A DNA stretch of 11,272 bases from CAYGZA01 sp964354135 (lineage in GTDB: Bacteria > Planctomycetota > Planctomycetia > Pirellulales > Thermoguttaceae), in the NCBI GenBank assembly GCA_964354135.1, contig CAYGZA010000228.1, forward strand, positions 1 through 11,272, in the 5' to 3' direction. Positions 1-8,769 of the stretch are shown here, one piece after another. The notes below the pieces were generated by a model. The model worked only from the letters and a program-made list of their open reading frames with translations. It did no database searches and was not told where the DNA came from. The translations under genes were made by a program, and so were the position numbers. Within the stretch, counting starts at the first letter, position 1. Every line of letters starts with the position of its first letter.

Positions 1-257
1 GCACCCAGAACCGACAACTCTGCCAGGCGGCGGCCGATGCCTGCGGCCGCCGCGTGGTGGCCGGCCCCATCGAGGCGACCGCGGTGGGCAACATCATGAT
101 GCAGGCCGTGGCCGCGGGCGACGTGGCCACGATCGCCCAGGCCCGCGAGGTCATCCGCAACAGCTTCGCCGTCCAGGAGTACCTGCCTCAGAACACAGCG
201 GCTTGGGAGGAAGCGTACGGGAGGTTCGTTGGAATCCTGGGTGGTGGTCAAAAGTAG
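1..257 (+). CDS. rhaB: Rhamnulokinase, 3' end only (FGGY carbohydrate kinase)
   Basis: Only the last 84 codons lie in the window; the reading phase begins at base 3 and the gene ends at TAG 255-257. The visible part reads TQNRQLCQAAADACGRRVVA, then GPIEATAVGNIMMQ, which matches the C-terminal ATPase-lobe signature of rhamnulokinases (GGGxQN..LxQxxADAxG..VxAGPxEAxxxGN). The family phosphorylates L-rhamnulose to L-rhamnulose-1-phosphate in the cytoplasm, the second step of rhamnose catabolism. The next gene starts 20 bp downstream on the same strand, so the two are probably cotranscribed. The FGGY family also includes xylulo-, glycero- and fuculokinases; the ADACG and GPIEATAVGN segments favour rhamnulokinase. 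Substrate specificity cannot be proved from this fragment. Confidence 0.82.
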   Translation, partial: TQNRQLCQAAADACGRRVVAGPIEATAVGNIMMQAVAAGDVATIAQAREVIRNSFAVQEYLPQNTAAWEEAYGRFVGILGGGQK

Positions 258-277
258 ACAGTATAGGAGCACTAGCC

Positions 278-1321
278 ATGGTCAACGTCGGAATCGCCGG
301 GATCGGGTTCATGGGGATGATTCATTACCTCGCCTACCAGAAGCTAGGCAAGGCCCGGGTCCGCGCCATCTGCGAGCAGGACCCGGCACGGCTGGCCGGG
401 GACTGGCGCTCGATCAAGGGCAACTTCGGCCCCGAAGGGAAGATCATGAACCTGGAGGGGATCGCCCGCTACGGCAAGCTTGAAGACCTGCTGGCCGACC
501 CGCACCTCGACGTGATCGACGTTTGCCTGCCGCCCGGGTGGCACGCCCGGGTGGCCATCGACGCGCTGCGGGCCGGCAAGCACGTCTTCTGCGAGAAGCC
601 GATCGCCTTGCATCCCGGCGACGCCGACCAGATGGTCAAGACCGCCCGCAAGGCGGGCAAGCTCCTTATGATCGGCCACGTGCTCCCCTTCTTCCCGGAG
701 TTCCGTTTCGCATACCAGACGATCGCAACGCTCAAGTACGGGCGGTTCCTGGGCGGGTGTTTCAAGCGGGTGATTTCGGACCCGCTGTGGCTCCCGGACT
801 TCTTCAACCCGGCCACGACCGGCGGCCCGATGATCGACCTGCACATCCACGACGCGCATTTCATCCGCCTCTTGTGCGGGATGCCCCGCGCCGTGCAGAC
901 CGTCGGGCGGATGCGGGGCGAGGTGGCCGAGCTGTTCCACACCCAGTTCCTGTTCGACGATCCGTCGCTTCTGGTCACCGCCACCAGCGGCGTGATCGGG
1001 CAACAGGGGCGGCCCTTCACGCACGGATACGAGATTTACCTCCAACGGGCGACGCTCCTTTTCGATCTCGCCGGGATCGTGAACCAAGGCGCTGCCGGCG
1101 TGCCGGTCACGGTGCTCACCAACGATGGCCGGGTGTTGCGGCCCAAGCTCGGCTCCGGGGACCCCGTCGATGCCTTCGCCGCCGAACTCGGGGAGGTGAC
1201 CCGCTGCGTCCGCAACAACAAGCCCTCCTCGCTCCTGGACGGCGAGCTGGCCCGCGACGCCTTGCTTCTCTGCCAACGAGAGACCCAGTCGCTCGTAAGA
1301 CGCAAGGCAGTCAAGGTGTAG
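278..1321 (+). CDS. Gfo/Idh/MocA family oxidoreductase, 347 aa, cytoplasmic
   Basis: A predicted NAD(P)-dependent sugar or cyclitol dehydrogenase. The N-terminal Rossmann motif GIGFMG (residues 8-13) follows a first beta strand. The family hallmark EKP is at 106-108 within HVFCEKPIAL. The C-terminal catalytic signature GGPMIDLHIHD (182-192) contains the acid and histidine residues expected at the active site. The length of about 350 residues is normal. The frame is open upstream to 203, but that would overlap the kinase gene. ATG 278 is chosen because AGGAG lies at 265-269, 8 nt ahead, and because the protein then starts directly with the Rossmann strand. No signal peptide is present, unlike the related protein at the end of the window. 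The position after a rhamnulokinase suggests a sugar catabolic operon, but the substrate is unknown. Confidence 0.9.
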   Translation: MVNVGIAGIGFMGMIHYLAYQKLGKARVRAICEQDPARLAGDWRSIKGNFGPEGKIMNLEGIARYGKLEDLLADPHLDVIDVCLPPGWHARVAIDALRAGKHVFCEKPIALHPGDADQMVKTARKAGKLLMIGHVLPFFPEFRFAYQTIATLKYGRFLGGCFKRVISDPLWLPDFFNPATTGGPMIDLHIHDAHFIRLLCGMPRAVQTVGRMRGEVAELFHTQFLFDDPSLLVTATSGVIGQQGRPFTHGYEIYLQRATLLFDLAGIVNQGAAGVPVTVLTNDGRVLRPKLGSGDPVDAFAAELGEVTRCVRNNKPSSLLDGELARDALLLCQRETQSLVRRKAVKV

Positions 1322-1322
1322 C

Positions 1323-1363
1323 GGGAACAGGGCCGAGGGCGGCCGTGCGAGAACCTCGTTCCC
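1323..1363. repeat. Imperfect inverted repeat between two genes, possible interspersed element
   Basis: The arms are GGGAA (1323-1327) with CGAGG (1334-1338), facing CCTCG (1354-1358) with TTCCC (1359-1363), with a six-base bulge on the left side and a 15-nt loop. The right arm on the minus strand reads GAGCGTGGGAACGAGG, which resembles a motif I recall as common between planctomycete genes. It follows the oxidoreductase stop directly and has no T-tract, so an intrinsic terminator is not supported. Whether it is multicopy cannot be tested within this window. Confidence 0.3.
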
Positions 1364-1422
1364 ACGCTCCGGCGCGGGAAAGTGCTCCTGCGATGTTACG
1401 CGTCTCCGATGAAGGACGAAGG

Positions 1423-2313
1423 ATGCTCGACATGATGCACCGCACGATTGCTCGACTGGCATCGGTTCTCTTGTTGGTGCGGCTATGCACCGTCGTCTCG
1501 GCTGAGGAGCCGTATGCGCAGCACCAGAACGTCGTCTACGCGGACGAGCACGGCGTGGGACTGCTGCTCGACGTATTCGTTCCCACCGGGCAGAAGAACG
1601 GGCGTGGGATCGTCGACGTGGCGAGCGGGGCATGGCACTCCGATCGCGGCAAGATCCGCGACCACGAGAAAGCGCAGGTATTCCGAATCATGTGCGGAAA
1701 GGGCTTCACCGTCTTCGCGGTCCGCCCCGGCTCCATCACGAAGTTCAGTGCAGCGGAAATGCTCCGCAACGTGAATGCCGGCATTCGCTGGGTGAAAGGG
1801 CATTCCGGGCAGTACGGGATCGACCCGGGTCAACTCGGCCTGATGGGGGCGTCGGCCGGCGGACATCTGGCGTCGCTGGCGGCGGTGACCGCCGACGCCA
1901 CGACGCGCGTGAAGGCCGTTGCGGTCTTCTTCCCGCCCACCGATTTCCTCGACTACGGCGGCAAGCGGCTCGATCAGTCGCCCGAAGGCCGCATGGGCAA
2001 GCTGACCCTCGCGCTGGCGTTCCCGCCCGGGCAAGCAGCGGGGAAAAGCGCGGAGGAGATCGCCGCGGCCCTGACGGCGATCTCGCCCGCACGACTGGTG
2101 AAGGCCGGCGCTCCTCCGTACCTGACCATCCACGGCGACGCCGATCCGCTGGTTCCTCTGCAGCAGTCGCAACGGATGGTCGAGGCCCTCAAAGCCAAGG
2201 GCGTTTCGGCGGAACTCATCGTCAAGCCGGGCGGCGCCCATCCCTGGCCGACGCTCAACGAAGAAGTGACCGTCATGGCCGACTGGTTCGTCAAGCAACT
2301 GTCGGGCGGATAA
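1423..2313 (+). CDS. Secreted alpha/beta hydrolase (esterase/BD-FAE-like), 296 aa
   Basis: A predicted exported carboxylesterase or acyl-ester hydrolase. An N-terminal signal peptide is visible: MLDMMHR, a hydrophobic core at about 9-25 and a likely signal peptidase I site after VSA (residue 27). The catalytic triad can be read as Ser144 in GASAGGH, Asp241 in HGDADPLVP and His273 in GGAHPW. YGIDPGQLGLMGASAGG is typical of the BD-FAE/esterase group whose members remove acetyl or feruloyl groups from plant polysaccharides. The usual HGGGW oxyanion segment is replaced by VASGAW (66-71). Start: ATG 1423 has GAAGGA at 1411-1416 (6 nt ahead); ATG 1432 has GAAGGA at 1418-1423 (8 nt ahead) and is equally possible. 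The upstream in-frame extension is antisense-like noise over the previous gene. The gene is 101 bp after the oxidoreductase gene, so it may or may not share its transcript. Confidence 0.85.
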   Translation: MLDMMHRTIARLASVLLLVRLCTVVSAEEPYAQHQNVVYADEHGVGLLLDVFVPTGQKNGRGIVDVASGAWHSDRGKIRDHEKAQVFRIMCGKGFTVFAVRPGSITKFSAAEMLRNVNAGIRWVKGHSGQYGIDPGQLGLMGASAGGHLASLAAVTADATTRVKAVAVFFPPTDFLDYGGKRLDQSPEGRMGKLTLALAFPPGQAAGKSAEEIAAALTAISPARLVKAGAPPYLTIHGDADPLVPLQQSQRMVEALKAKGVSAELIVKPGGAHPWPTLNEEVTVMADWFVKQLSGG

Positions 2314-2366
2314 GGAGCCTGTTGGGGTAGGGTTCGATGAGCGGTTCGAAGCCTCCGGCTGCCCTC

Positions 2367-2576
2367 TTACGATTTGACGGCCGGGCAAAGCTCCCGGACC
2401 TCAACGGCATCGAACGGGCACTGCTCCACACAGGCCATGCACCCCACACACTGGCACGGCCCTGGTTCGGGATAGGCCGTCTGGCGCGTCATCTTGATGG
2501 CGTCGTACCGGCAGACGTCCGCACAGATGCCGCAGCCGGTACACTCCCGCCGAATGAGCTTCCACTCCCACTCCAT
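2367..2576 (-). CDS. 2[4Fe-4S] ferredoxin, 69 aa
   Basis: A small bacterial-type ferredoxin with two complete cluster motifs: C12-x2-C15-x2-C18-x3-C22 (CTGCGICADVC) and C43-x2-C46-x2-C49-x3-C53-P (CVGCMACVEQCP). Two further cysteines, C41 and C64, fall outside the motifs. The proline usual after the fourth cysteine is present in the second motif only. There is no signal peptide or Tat motif, so it should act in the cytoplasm, shuttling low-potential electrons. ATG 2576 lies 3 bp after the stop of the membrane-protein gene, with AGGTGA ending 7 nt upstream, so the two are almost certainly translationally linked. That pairing suggests the ferredoxin serves the membrane protein or a complex containing it. 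It converges with the hydrolase gene (53 bp between stops, no clear terminator). Confidence 0.92.
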   Translation of the reverse strand: MEWEWKLIRRECTGCGICADVCRYDAIKMTRQTAYPEPGPCQCVGCMACVEQCPFDAVEVRELCPAVKS

Positions 2577-2579
2577 GGA

Positions 2580-3221
2580 CTATTCACCTCTCGCATTCCT
2601 GAGTTGTCGCAACGCCGAGACGAACCCCCAGACGAAGACGGCCATGAGAACCGGGAAGCAGACGTAGAACGTAATCTGCGTGAGTTCCAGCCCGGAAGGA
2701 TCGGCGTTGGAGCGCAAGTGCTCCTTGAGGTAGACCCAGAATGGACTCGGATGCGTTTTCAGATAATCCCCGCTCGGGGCCTCGGCGACGAACGTAAAGC
2801 CGACGACGTTGATGATGTTCGCCGCGAACATCAGGCAGATCGCCCGGAGGAAGCTCTTCGAGGCGGGGCCGTGTCCCCCATGAAACAATCGAAGGACGAG
2901 GGCCATGCTGAATAGGATCGACGCGATCGGGTAGAACGGGACCGCCATCTTGATGTCGGCCATGATGTCGGGGTTGAGCACGAGGTATCCGACGAGGACC
3001 ACCACCACCAGAAGAACGTCCACCAATAGGACGGTGGTCATCCGCCAAAGCTCAATGGACACCCGCAGGGAGAGGTGCGTCTCGAGCGACTTGTAGTAGC
3101 CCTGGACGAGAGCGAGTCCACAGGCGAGGATGCCGAGCACGATCGAGATGTTCAGCAGGTTTTGCAGGGTCCAGACCTCAAGGGCCTTGGCAACGGCCTT
3201 GGCGATGTCGTGTTCTGTCAT
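2580..3221 (-). CDS. Five-helix membrane protein of unknown function, 213 aa
   Basis: I do not recognise a family. Five strongly hydrophobic stretches suggest transmembrane helices at about 22-42, 62-82, 93-113, 124-146 and 183-204. A soluble N-terminal lead (MTEHDIAKAVAKALEVW) precedes helix 1, and a loop of about 36 residues rich in charged and aromatic residues (147-182) sits between helices 4 and 5. Two histidines, H114 and H117 in LFHGGHGPAS just after helix 3, could be haem or quinone ligands, but this is speculation. No cysteine pair or known redox motif is visible. The start at ATG 3221 is supported by AGGAGA 7 nt upstream. The gene is 39 bp behind the PadR gene and 3 bp ahead of the ferredoxin gene. 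The context suggests a membrane anchor or electron-transfer partner for the ferredoxin, or alternatively the membrane target typical of PadR-regulated operons. Confidence 0.85.
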   Translation of the reverse strand: MTEHDIAKAVAKALEVWTLQNLLNISIVLGILACGLALVQGYYKSLETHLSLRVSIELWRMTTVLLVDVLLVVVVLVGYLVLNPDIMADIKMAVPFYPIASILFSMALVLRLFHGGHGPASKSFLRAICLMFAANIINVVGFTFVAEAPSGDYLKTHPSPFWVYLKEHLRSNADPSGLELTQITFYVCFPVLMAVFVWGFVSALRQLRNARGE

Positions 3222-3260
3222 GGAACGTCTCCTGGAAAAGGTCGCTTGCCGAAAGCGGTT

Positions 3261-3599
3261 TCAAGGCTTGGCATCTCGCATGCGGTCCCGGTCCTCCAGC
3301 AGCTCCAAAACCAGCTCACGAAGCCTCCGTTGAGCCTCGTTCAGGAGCCTTCGCCCAGCCCCGGTGATTCGATAGTTCTTCCTCCGCTTCCCGGCGACGA
3401 CGCTGGTCTTGACGCTGAGAAACCCCATCGCCTGCAACTGGTGCAAGATCGGATAGAGCGTGCCGGGACTAAGCTTGTAGCCGTGCCGCTGGAGCTCCTC
3501 CATGATCTCGGCCCCCCAAATGGGCTCCTTGGCGGCATGGTACAGGACGTGCATCCGCACGAAGCCCCCGAAGAAATGGCGAAGCAAGTCGCGAGCCAT
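3261..3599 (-). CDS. PadR-family transcriptional regulator, 112 aa
   Basis: A winged-helix repressor of the PadR family, normal length. The recognisable core is EPIWGAEIMEEL (25-36), YKLSPGTLYPILHQLQAMGF (41-60; the SPGTLYP segment is the family hallmark in the recognition helix) and the wing with GKRRKNYRIT (70-79). A basic and acidic helical C terminus (82-109) is the usual dimerisation helix. The frame runs open to 3785, but ATG 3599 is chosen: it starts with the standard MARDLLRHFFGGFV lead, has AGGTG 7 nt ahead, and lies just below a convincing promoter. PadR proteins bind inverted repeats and are typically released by small ligands or phenolic compounds; the ligand here is unknown. It heads the operon with the membrane protein and ferredoxin genes and probably represses its own promoter. 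Confidence 0.92.
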   Translation of the reverse strand: MARDLLRHFFGGFVRMHVLYHAAKEPIWGAEIMEELQRHGYKLSPGTLYPILHQLQAMGFLSVKTSVVAGKRRKNYRITGAGRRLLNEAQRRLRELVLELLEDRDRMRDAKP

Positions 3600-3613
3600 C
3601 GTGTCGCACCTCG

Positions 3614-3630
3614 ATATTGATTTTCGATAT
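3614..3630. promoter_or_regulatory. Probable PadR operator (17-bp inverted repeat)
   Basis: The plus-strand sequence is ATATTGA-TTT-TCGATAT, half sites ATATYGA facing TCRATAT around a 3-bp spacer with a single mismatched pair. It is strikingly AT-rich for this window. It overlaps the -10 box of the minus-strand promoter and covers the expected start point, 15 bp ahead of the PadR ATG. The same stretch can also be read as two direct copies of TCGATATTG (3611-3619 and 3624-3632) 13 bp apart. The inverted-repeat form is typical of dimeric winged-helix repressors. The assignment to PadR is inference from position. Confidence 0.6.
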
Positions 3631-3657
3631 TGTACCTCCAGGACGGATTGTCCACAA
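3629..3657 (-). promoter_or_regulatory. Sigma70-like promoter of the PadR operon
   Basis: Read on the minus strand, the -35 box is TTGTGG (3652-3657) and the -10 box is TACAAT (3629-3634, five of six consensus bases), separated by exactly 17 bp. The expected start is near 3622, inside the inverted repeat, giving a leader of about 20-25 nt with the ribosome binding site. The -35 box matches only TTG, which would suit a weak or regulated promoter. Confidence 0.55.
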
Positions 3658-3782
3658 GGGGCACCGCAGGCGGAACGGGCTTTCCCGGCGAGGAGGAGTT
3701 CGATCCCAACACCCCGATGTTCCTCTACGTGGCCAAGGTCTCCGACGAAGACCGCGCGAAGGCCCTGGCCGAGGCCCAGTAA
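3648..3782 (+). pseudogene. Possible 3' stump of a lost gene, or a 44-codon small ORF
   Basis: In the frame ending at TAA 3780-3782 there are over 35 codons with nearly all G or C at third positions. The protein-like sequence runs GTGFPGEEEFDPNTP, then MFLYVAKVSDEDRAKALAEA and a final Q. This looks like an amphipathic C-terminal end rather than random DNA. The frame is closed by TGA at 3618-3620, and upstream only TTG codons (3630, 3648) could start it; ATG 3717 would leave 21 residues. The upstream part overlaps the PadR promoter. I infer a gene whose 5' portion was lost by rearrangement, leaving its tail between two unrelated minus-strand genes. I cannot name the parent protein. A real small protein is the alternative. 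Confidence 0.35.
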
Positions 3783-3792
3783 CATCGTCGGT

Positions 3793-4749
3793 TCACGGGC
3801 GTGTGCCCTCGTCGCTCACGCCTCGTCGCTCACCTCTCGTCCCTTGCCCCTTGCCCCTTGCCCCTCGCCCCTTGCAGCGCTTGACGAGCGTGACCGCGTT
3901 TCCGGCGTCGTTGAAGATCACCTCGTCCATGAAGGCCCGCATGAGCAGGATGCCGCGGCCGCACGTCCGCTCCAGGTTGGCGGGGTCGTTGGGGTCGGGG
4001 AGCTTGGAGGGATCGAAGCCGGCCCCTTCGTCGCGGATCACGAAGACCGCGTCTTGGCGGGTCAAAGTGGCATCGACGCAAATGCGGCGATCCGCGTACG
4101 GCGGCTCGCGGCATCGCCGGGAGATCAGTTCGCAGTAGGCCGCGTGCTCTCCCTGCAGCTCGGAGCCGATCCCGAGATTGCCGTGATAGAGGGCGTTGAC
4201 CAGAGCCTCCTCCAGGGCCACGCCGATCCGCGTGCCGTCCGATTCGTCGCACACGCCCAATTGGCAGGCGATCTCCTGCAAGTAGAGGACCAGCGGGTCC
4301 AAGAGCGAGCAGTCGTTTCCCAACACGAAGGAGCAGTGGTTCCTGGTCATGCACCTGAGCAACTCCCGGTGACGCCGCTGGCGGGAAGAAACCGCCAGGA
4401 CCTGCTGCACCGTCTCTCGCAGTCGTTCCGCCAACAGCCGCTTCGGGACGTAGCTGGCCGCCCCCAGCCTTAATGCCTGAACGGCGATCTCTTCGCTGCC
4501 CAGCGAAGTCATCAGGATGACCGGCACCCGGGGGTACTTGCTCCGCACGGCCGCCACCAATTGGAAGCCGTCCATCTTCGGCATGACCAGACCGGTCACC
4601 ACGACGTCTGCGGGCGATTGGTCCAGCACGGCCATCGCTTCGGCGCCGTCGGCCGCGTAGAGGATCTCCCAGCCGGTGTCTTTTGGCAGGAGGCCGCCGG
4701 CGAGGCGGCGATCGACCGGGGAATCGTCGACGACAAGGATGGTCGGCAT
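3793..4749 (-). CDS. Receiver domain fused to RsbW-type ATPase (anti-sigma kinase-like), 318 aa, phosphoacceptor Asp missing
   Basis: Residues 1-120 are a CheY-like receiver: acidic pair D8-D9, the segment VVVTGLVMPKMDG (49-61), T81 and K103. The phosphoacceptor expected at 53 is glycine (codon GGT, 4591-4593, one transition from GAT). Residues about 145-291 are a GHKL ATPase of the RsbW/SpoIIAB kind: N box EEALVNALYHGN (180-191), DEGAGFDP (240-247) and GRGILLM (264-270). Such ATPases bind sigma factors or phosphorylate anti-anti-sigma proteins. The conserved fold ends at K290-R291; residues 292-318 are the translation of a heptanucleotide repeat and are Gly, Arg and Lys rich. ATG 4749 begins directly with the first receiver strand (MPTILVVDDS) and has a purine run AAGGGGAAGAG just upstream. 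The gene lies 56 bp behind the hybrid kinase gene on the same strand, which suggests a functional pair. Confidence 0.9.
   Translation of the reverse strand: MPTILVVDDSPVDRRLAGGLLPKDTGWEILYAADGAEAMAVLDQSPADVVVTGLVMPKMDGFQLVAAVRSKYPRVPVILMTSLGSEEIAVQALRLGAASYVPKRLLAERLRETVQQVLAVSSRQRRHRELLRCMTRNHCSFVLGNDCSLLDPLVLYLQEIACQLGVCDESDGTRIGVALEEALVNALYHGNLGIGSELQGEHAAYCELISRRCREPPYADRRICVDATLTRQDAVFVIRDEGAGFDPSKLPDPNDPANLERTCGRGILLMRAFMDEVIFNDAGNAVTLVKRCKGRGARGKGQGTRGERRGVSDEGTRP
3807..3876. repeat. Heptanucleotide tandem repeat, ten units, within the 3' end of a CDS
   Basis: Read in steps of seven from 3807, the units are CCTCGTC, GCTCACG, CCTCGTC, GCTCACC, TCTCGTC, CCTTGCC three times, CCTCGCC and CCTTGCA. 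The last five units (3842-3876) are nearly perfect; the first four form a perfect 13-of-14 duplication of a 14-mer (3807-3820, 3821-3834). The consensus is CCTYGYC. It resembles the short tandemly repeated repetitive heptamers described in cyanobacteria. Its right edge (3876) coincides with the first codon after the conserved ATPase fold of the minus-strand gene. Confidence 0.85.
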
Positions 4750-4805
4750 CGGGCTCTTCCCCTTGCCCGGGCGGCGGGCATTCTCCCCGAATCACGCAAC
4801 GTCAC

Positions 4806-8300
<3,495 letters not shown>

Positions 8301-8486
8301 GGAGCCTGTCCCCAAGAATGTGTAGTTCGGCCGGCAACCGACGGGTCTTTCGGGCGATAACCCTTACTGGGGAGCCCCGACAGCACGGGCATCTCGACCC
8401 GGTTTCCGGGAGCTCTGCGATTCTCTTCGGCAACGGCCCCGGGGAAAAGCCCTGTCGAAAACGGGTTTTTCTGTGGGAAAACGGGC

Positions 8487-8505
8487 CGCACGACCCCTTC
8501 GTGCG
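8487..8505. repeat. Stem-loop with 7-bp arms
   Basis: CGCACGA (8487-8493) pairs perfectly with TCGTGCG (8499-8505) around a CCCCT loop. On the plus strand it is followed only by TTTC, too short for an intrinsic terminator. On the minus strand it would lie in a leader about 190 nt before the kinase start if transcription begins upstream of it. It could be an operator or RNA hairpin. Confidence 0.4.
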
Positions 8506-8536
8506 TTTCACGGTCTCTGTGCTTGACGCAGCACCT

Positions 8537-8550
8537 GGCGCCGCGGCGCC
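8537..8550. repeat. Perfect 14-bp GC palindrome
   Basis: GGCGCCGCGGCGCC is its own reverse complement. It lies just upstream of the candidate -35 box of the plus-strand gene, where an operator could sit. Its pure G+C make-up in a GC-rich genome makes chance occurrence quite possible. Confidence 0.35.
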
Positions 8551-8555
8551 CGCCC

Positions 8556-8584
8556 TTGGCAACTCCCCCCGGGAAGAGTATCCT
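8556..8584 (+). promoter_or_regulatory. Candidate sigma70-like promoter of the primase-like gene
   Basis: The -35 box is TTGGCA (8556-8561, five of six) and the -10 box is TATCCT (8579-8584, four of six), with exactly 17 bp between. The predicted start is near 8591, which leaves an unusually long leader of about 180 nt containing the stem-loops at 8602-8651 and the palindromic repeat at 8733-8756. Confidence 0.4.
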
Positions 8585-8601
8585 GACAGGAGCCCGAGGT
8601 T

Positions 8602-8651
8602 GACTCTGGAGCCGCGAACAGGCCGCGGCGACGCAGAGTCTGGGCAGACTC
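8602..8651 (+). promoter_or_regulatory. Leader with two mutually exclusive stem-loops
   Basis: Form 1: GACTCTG (8602-8608) pairs with CAGAGTC (8634-8640), enclosing CCGCG (8612-8616) paired with CGCGG (8624-8628) and a 7-nt loop. Form 2: GAGTCTG (8636-8642) is complementary to CAGACTC (8645-8651) across GG, a near-perfect 16-bp DNA palindrome. The two forms share bases 8636-8640 and cannot coexist. In RNA the two-base loop of form 2 would need its terminal pairs to open; as DNA it may be a protein site. Confidence 0.4.
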
Positions 8652-8732
8652 CTTGCAGGAAGACCACCCGAGCGGGCACTATTGGGGATTATAGGGGGAT
8701 CTGGCCGCAAGGGGAAATTGGGACGTGCGGCT

Positions 8733-8756
8733 CGGCAGGAGCTTCGCCCTGCCGGA
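8733..8756 (+). repeat. Palindromic interspersed repeat, copy 1
   Basis: CGGCAGG (8733-8739) and CCTGCCG (8748-8754) form a perfect 7-bp stem around AGCTTCGC, followed by GA. It matches copy 2 (10056-10079, opposite strand) at 22 of 24 positions. The sequence resembles a motif I know from many planctomycete intergenic regions, often mistranslated as SAGASP-type peptides. It ends 13 bp before the primase-like start codon. Confidence 0.65.
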
Positions 8757-8769
8757 TTAACGCAATGCC

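Larger units (their letters stand above)
8301..8769. other. 469-bp divergent intergenic region
   Basis: It separates the kinase gene (minus) from the primase-like gene (plus). I see no convincing protein-coding stretch. It holds, in order: a short inverted repeat CCCGG-TTT-CCGGG (8398-8410); direct copies of GAAAACGGG 20 bp apart (8457-8465, 8477-8485); a 7-bp-arm hairpin (8487-8505); a perfect 14-bp palindrome (8537-8550); a candidate plus-strand promoter (8556-8584); a compound stem-loop and overlapping palindrome (8602-8651); and a palindromic repeat (8733-8756). No strong minus-strand promoter for the kinase gene could be picked out. Confidence 0.6.

Noticed and set aside
1377..1392. GGAAAGTGCTCCTGCG recurring with one mismatch at 8807-8822
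   Set aside because: The second copy is inside coding sequence; one such 15-of-16 match is expected by chance in a window of this size.
344..1633. Long minus-strand open frame (429 codons) opposite the oxidoreductase and hydrolase genes
   Set aside because: It has Arg, Gly and Pro rich composition with no domain, and the plus strand carries clear enzyme motifs; it is a GC-driven shadow.
2314..2366. Possible bidirectional terminator between the convergent hydrolase and ferredoxin genes
   Set aside because: Only a 4-bp stem (AGCC/GGCT) is present and there is no T-tract in either direction.
3600..3785. N-terminal extension of the PadR protein by 62 residues
   Set aside because: It would read through the promoter, operator and the plus-strand gene stump; ATG 3599 has a ribosome site and the standard PadR start.
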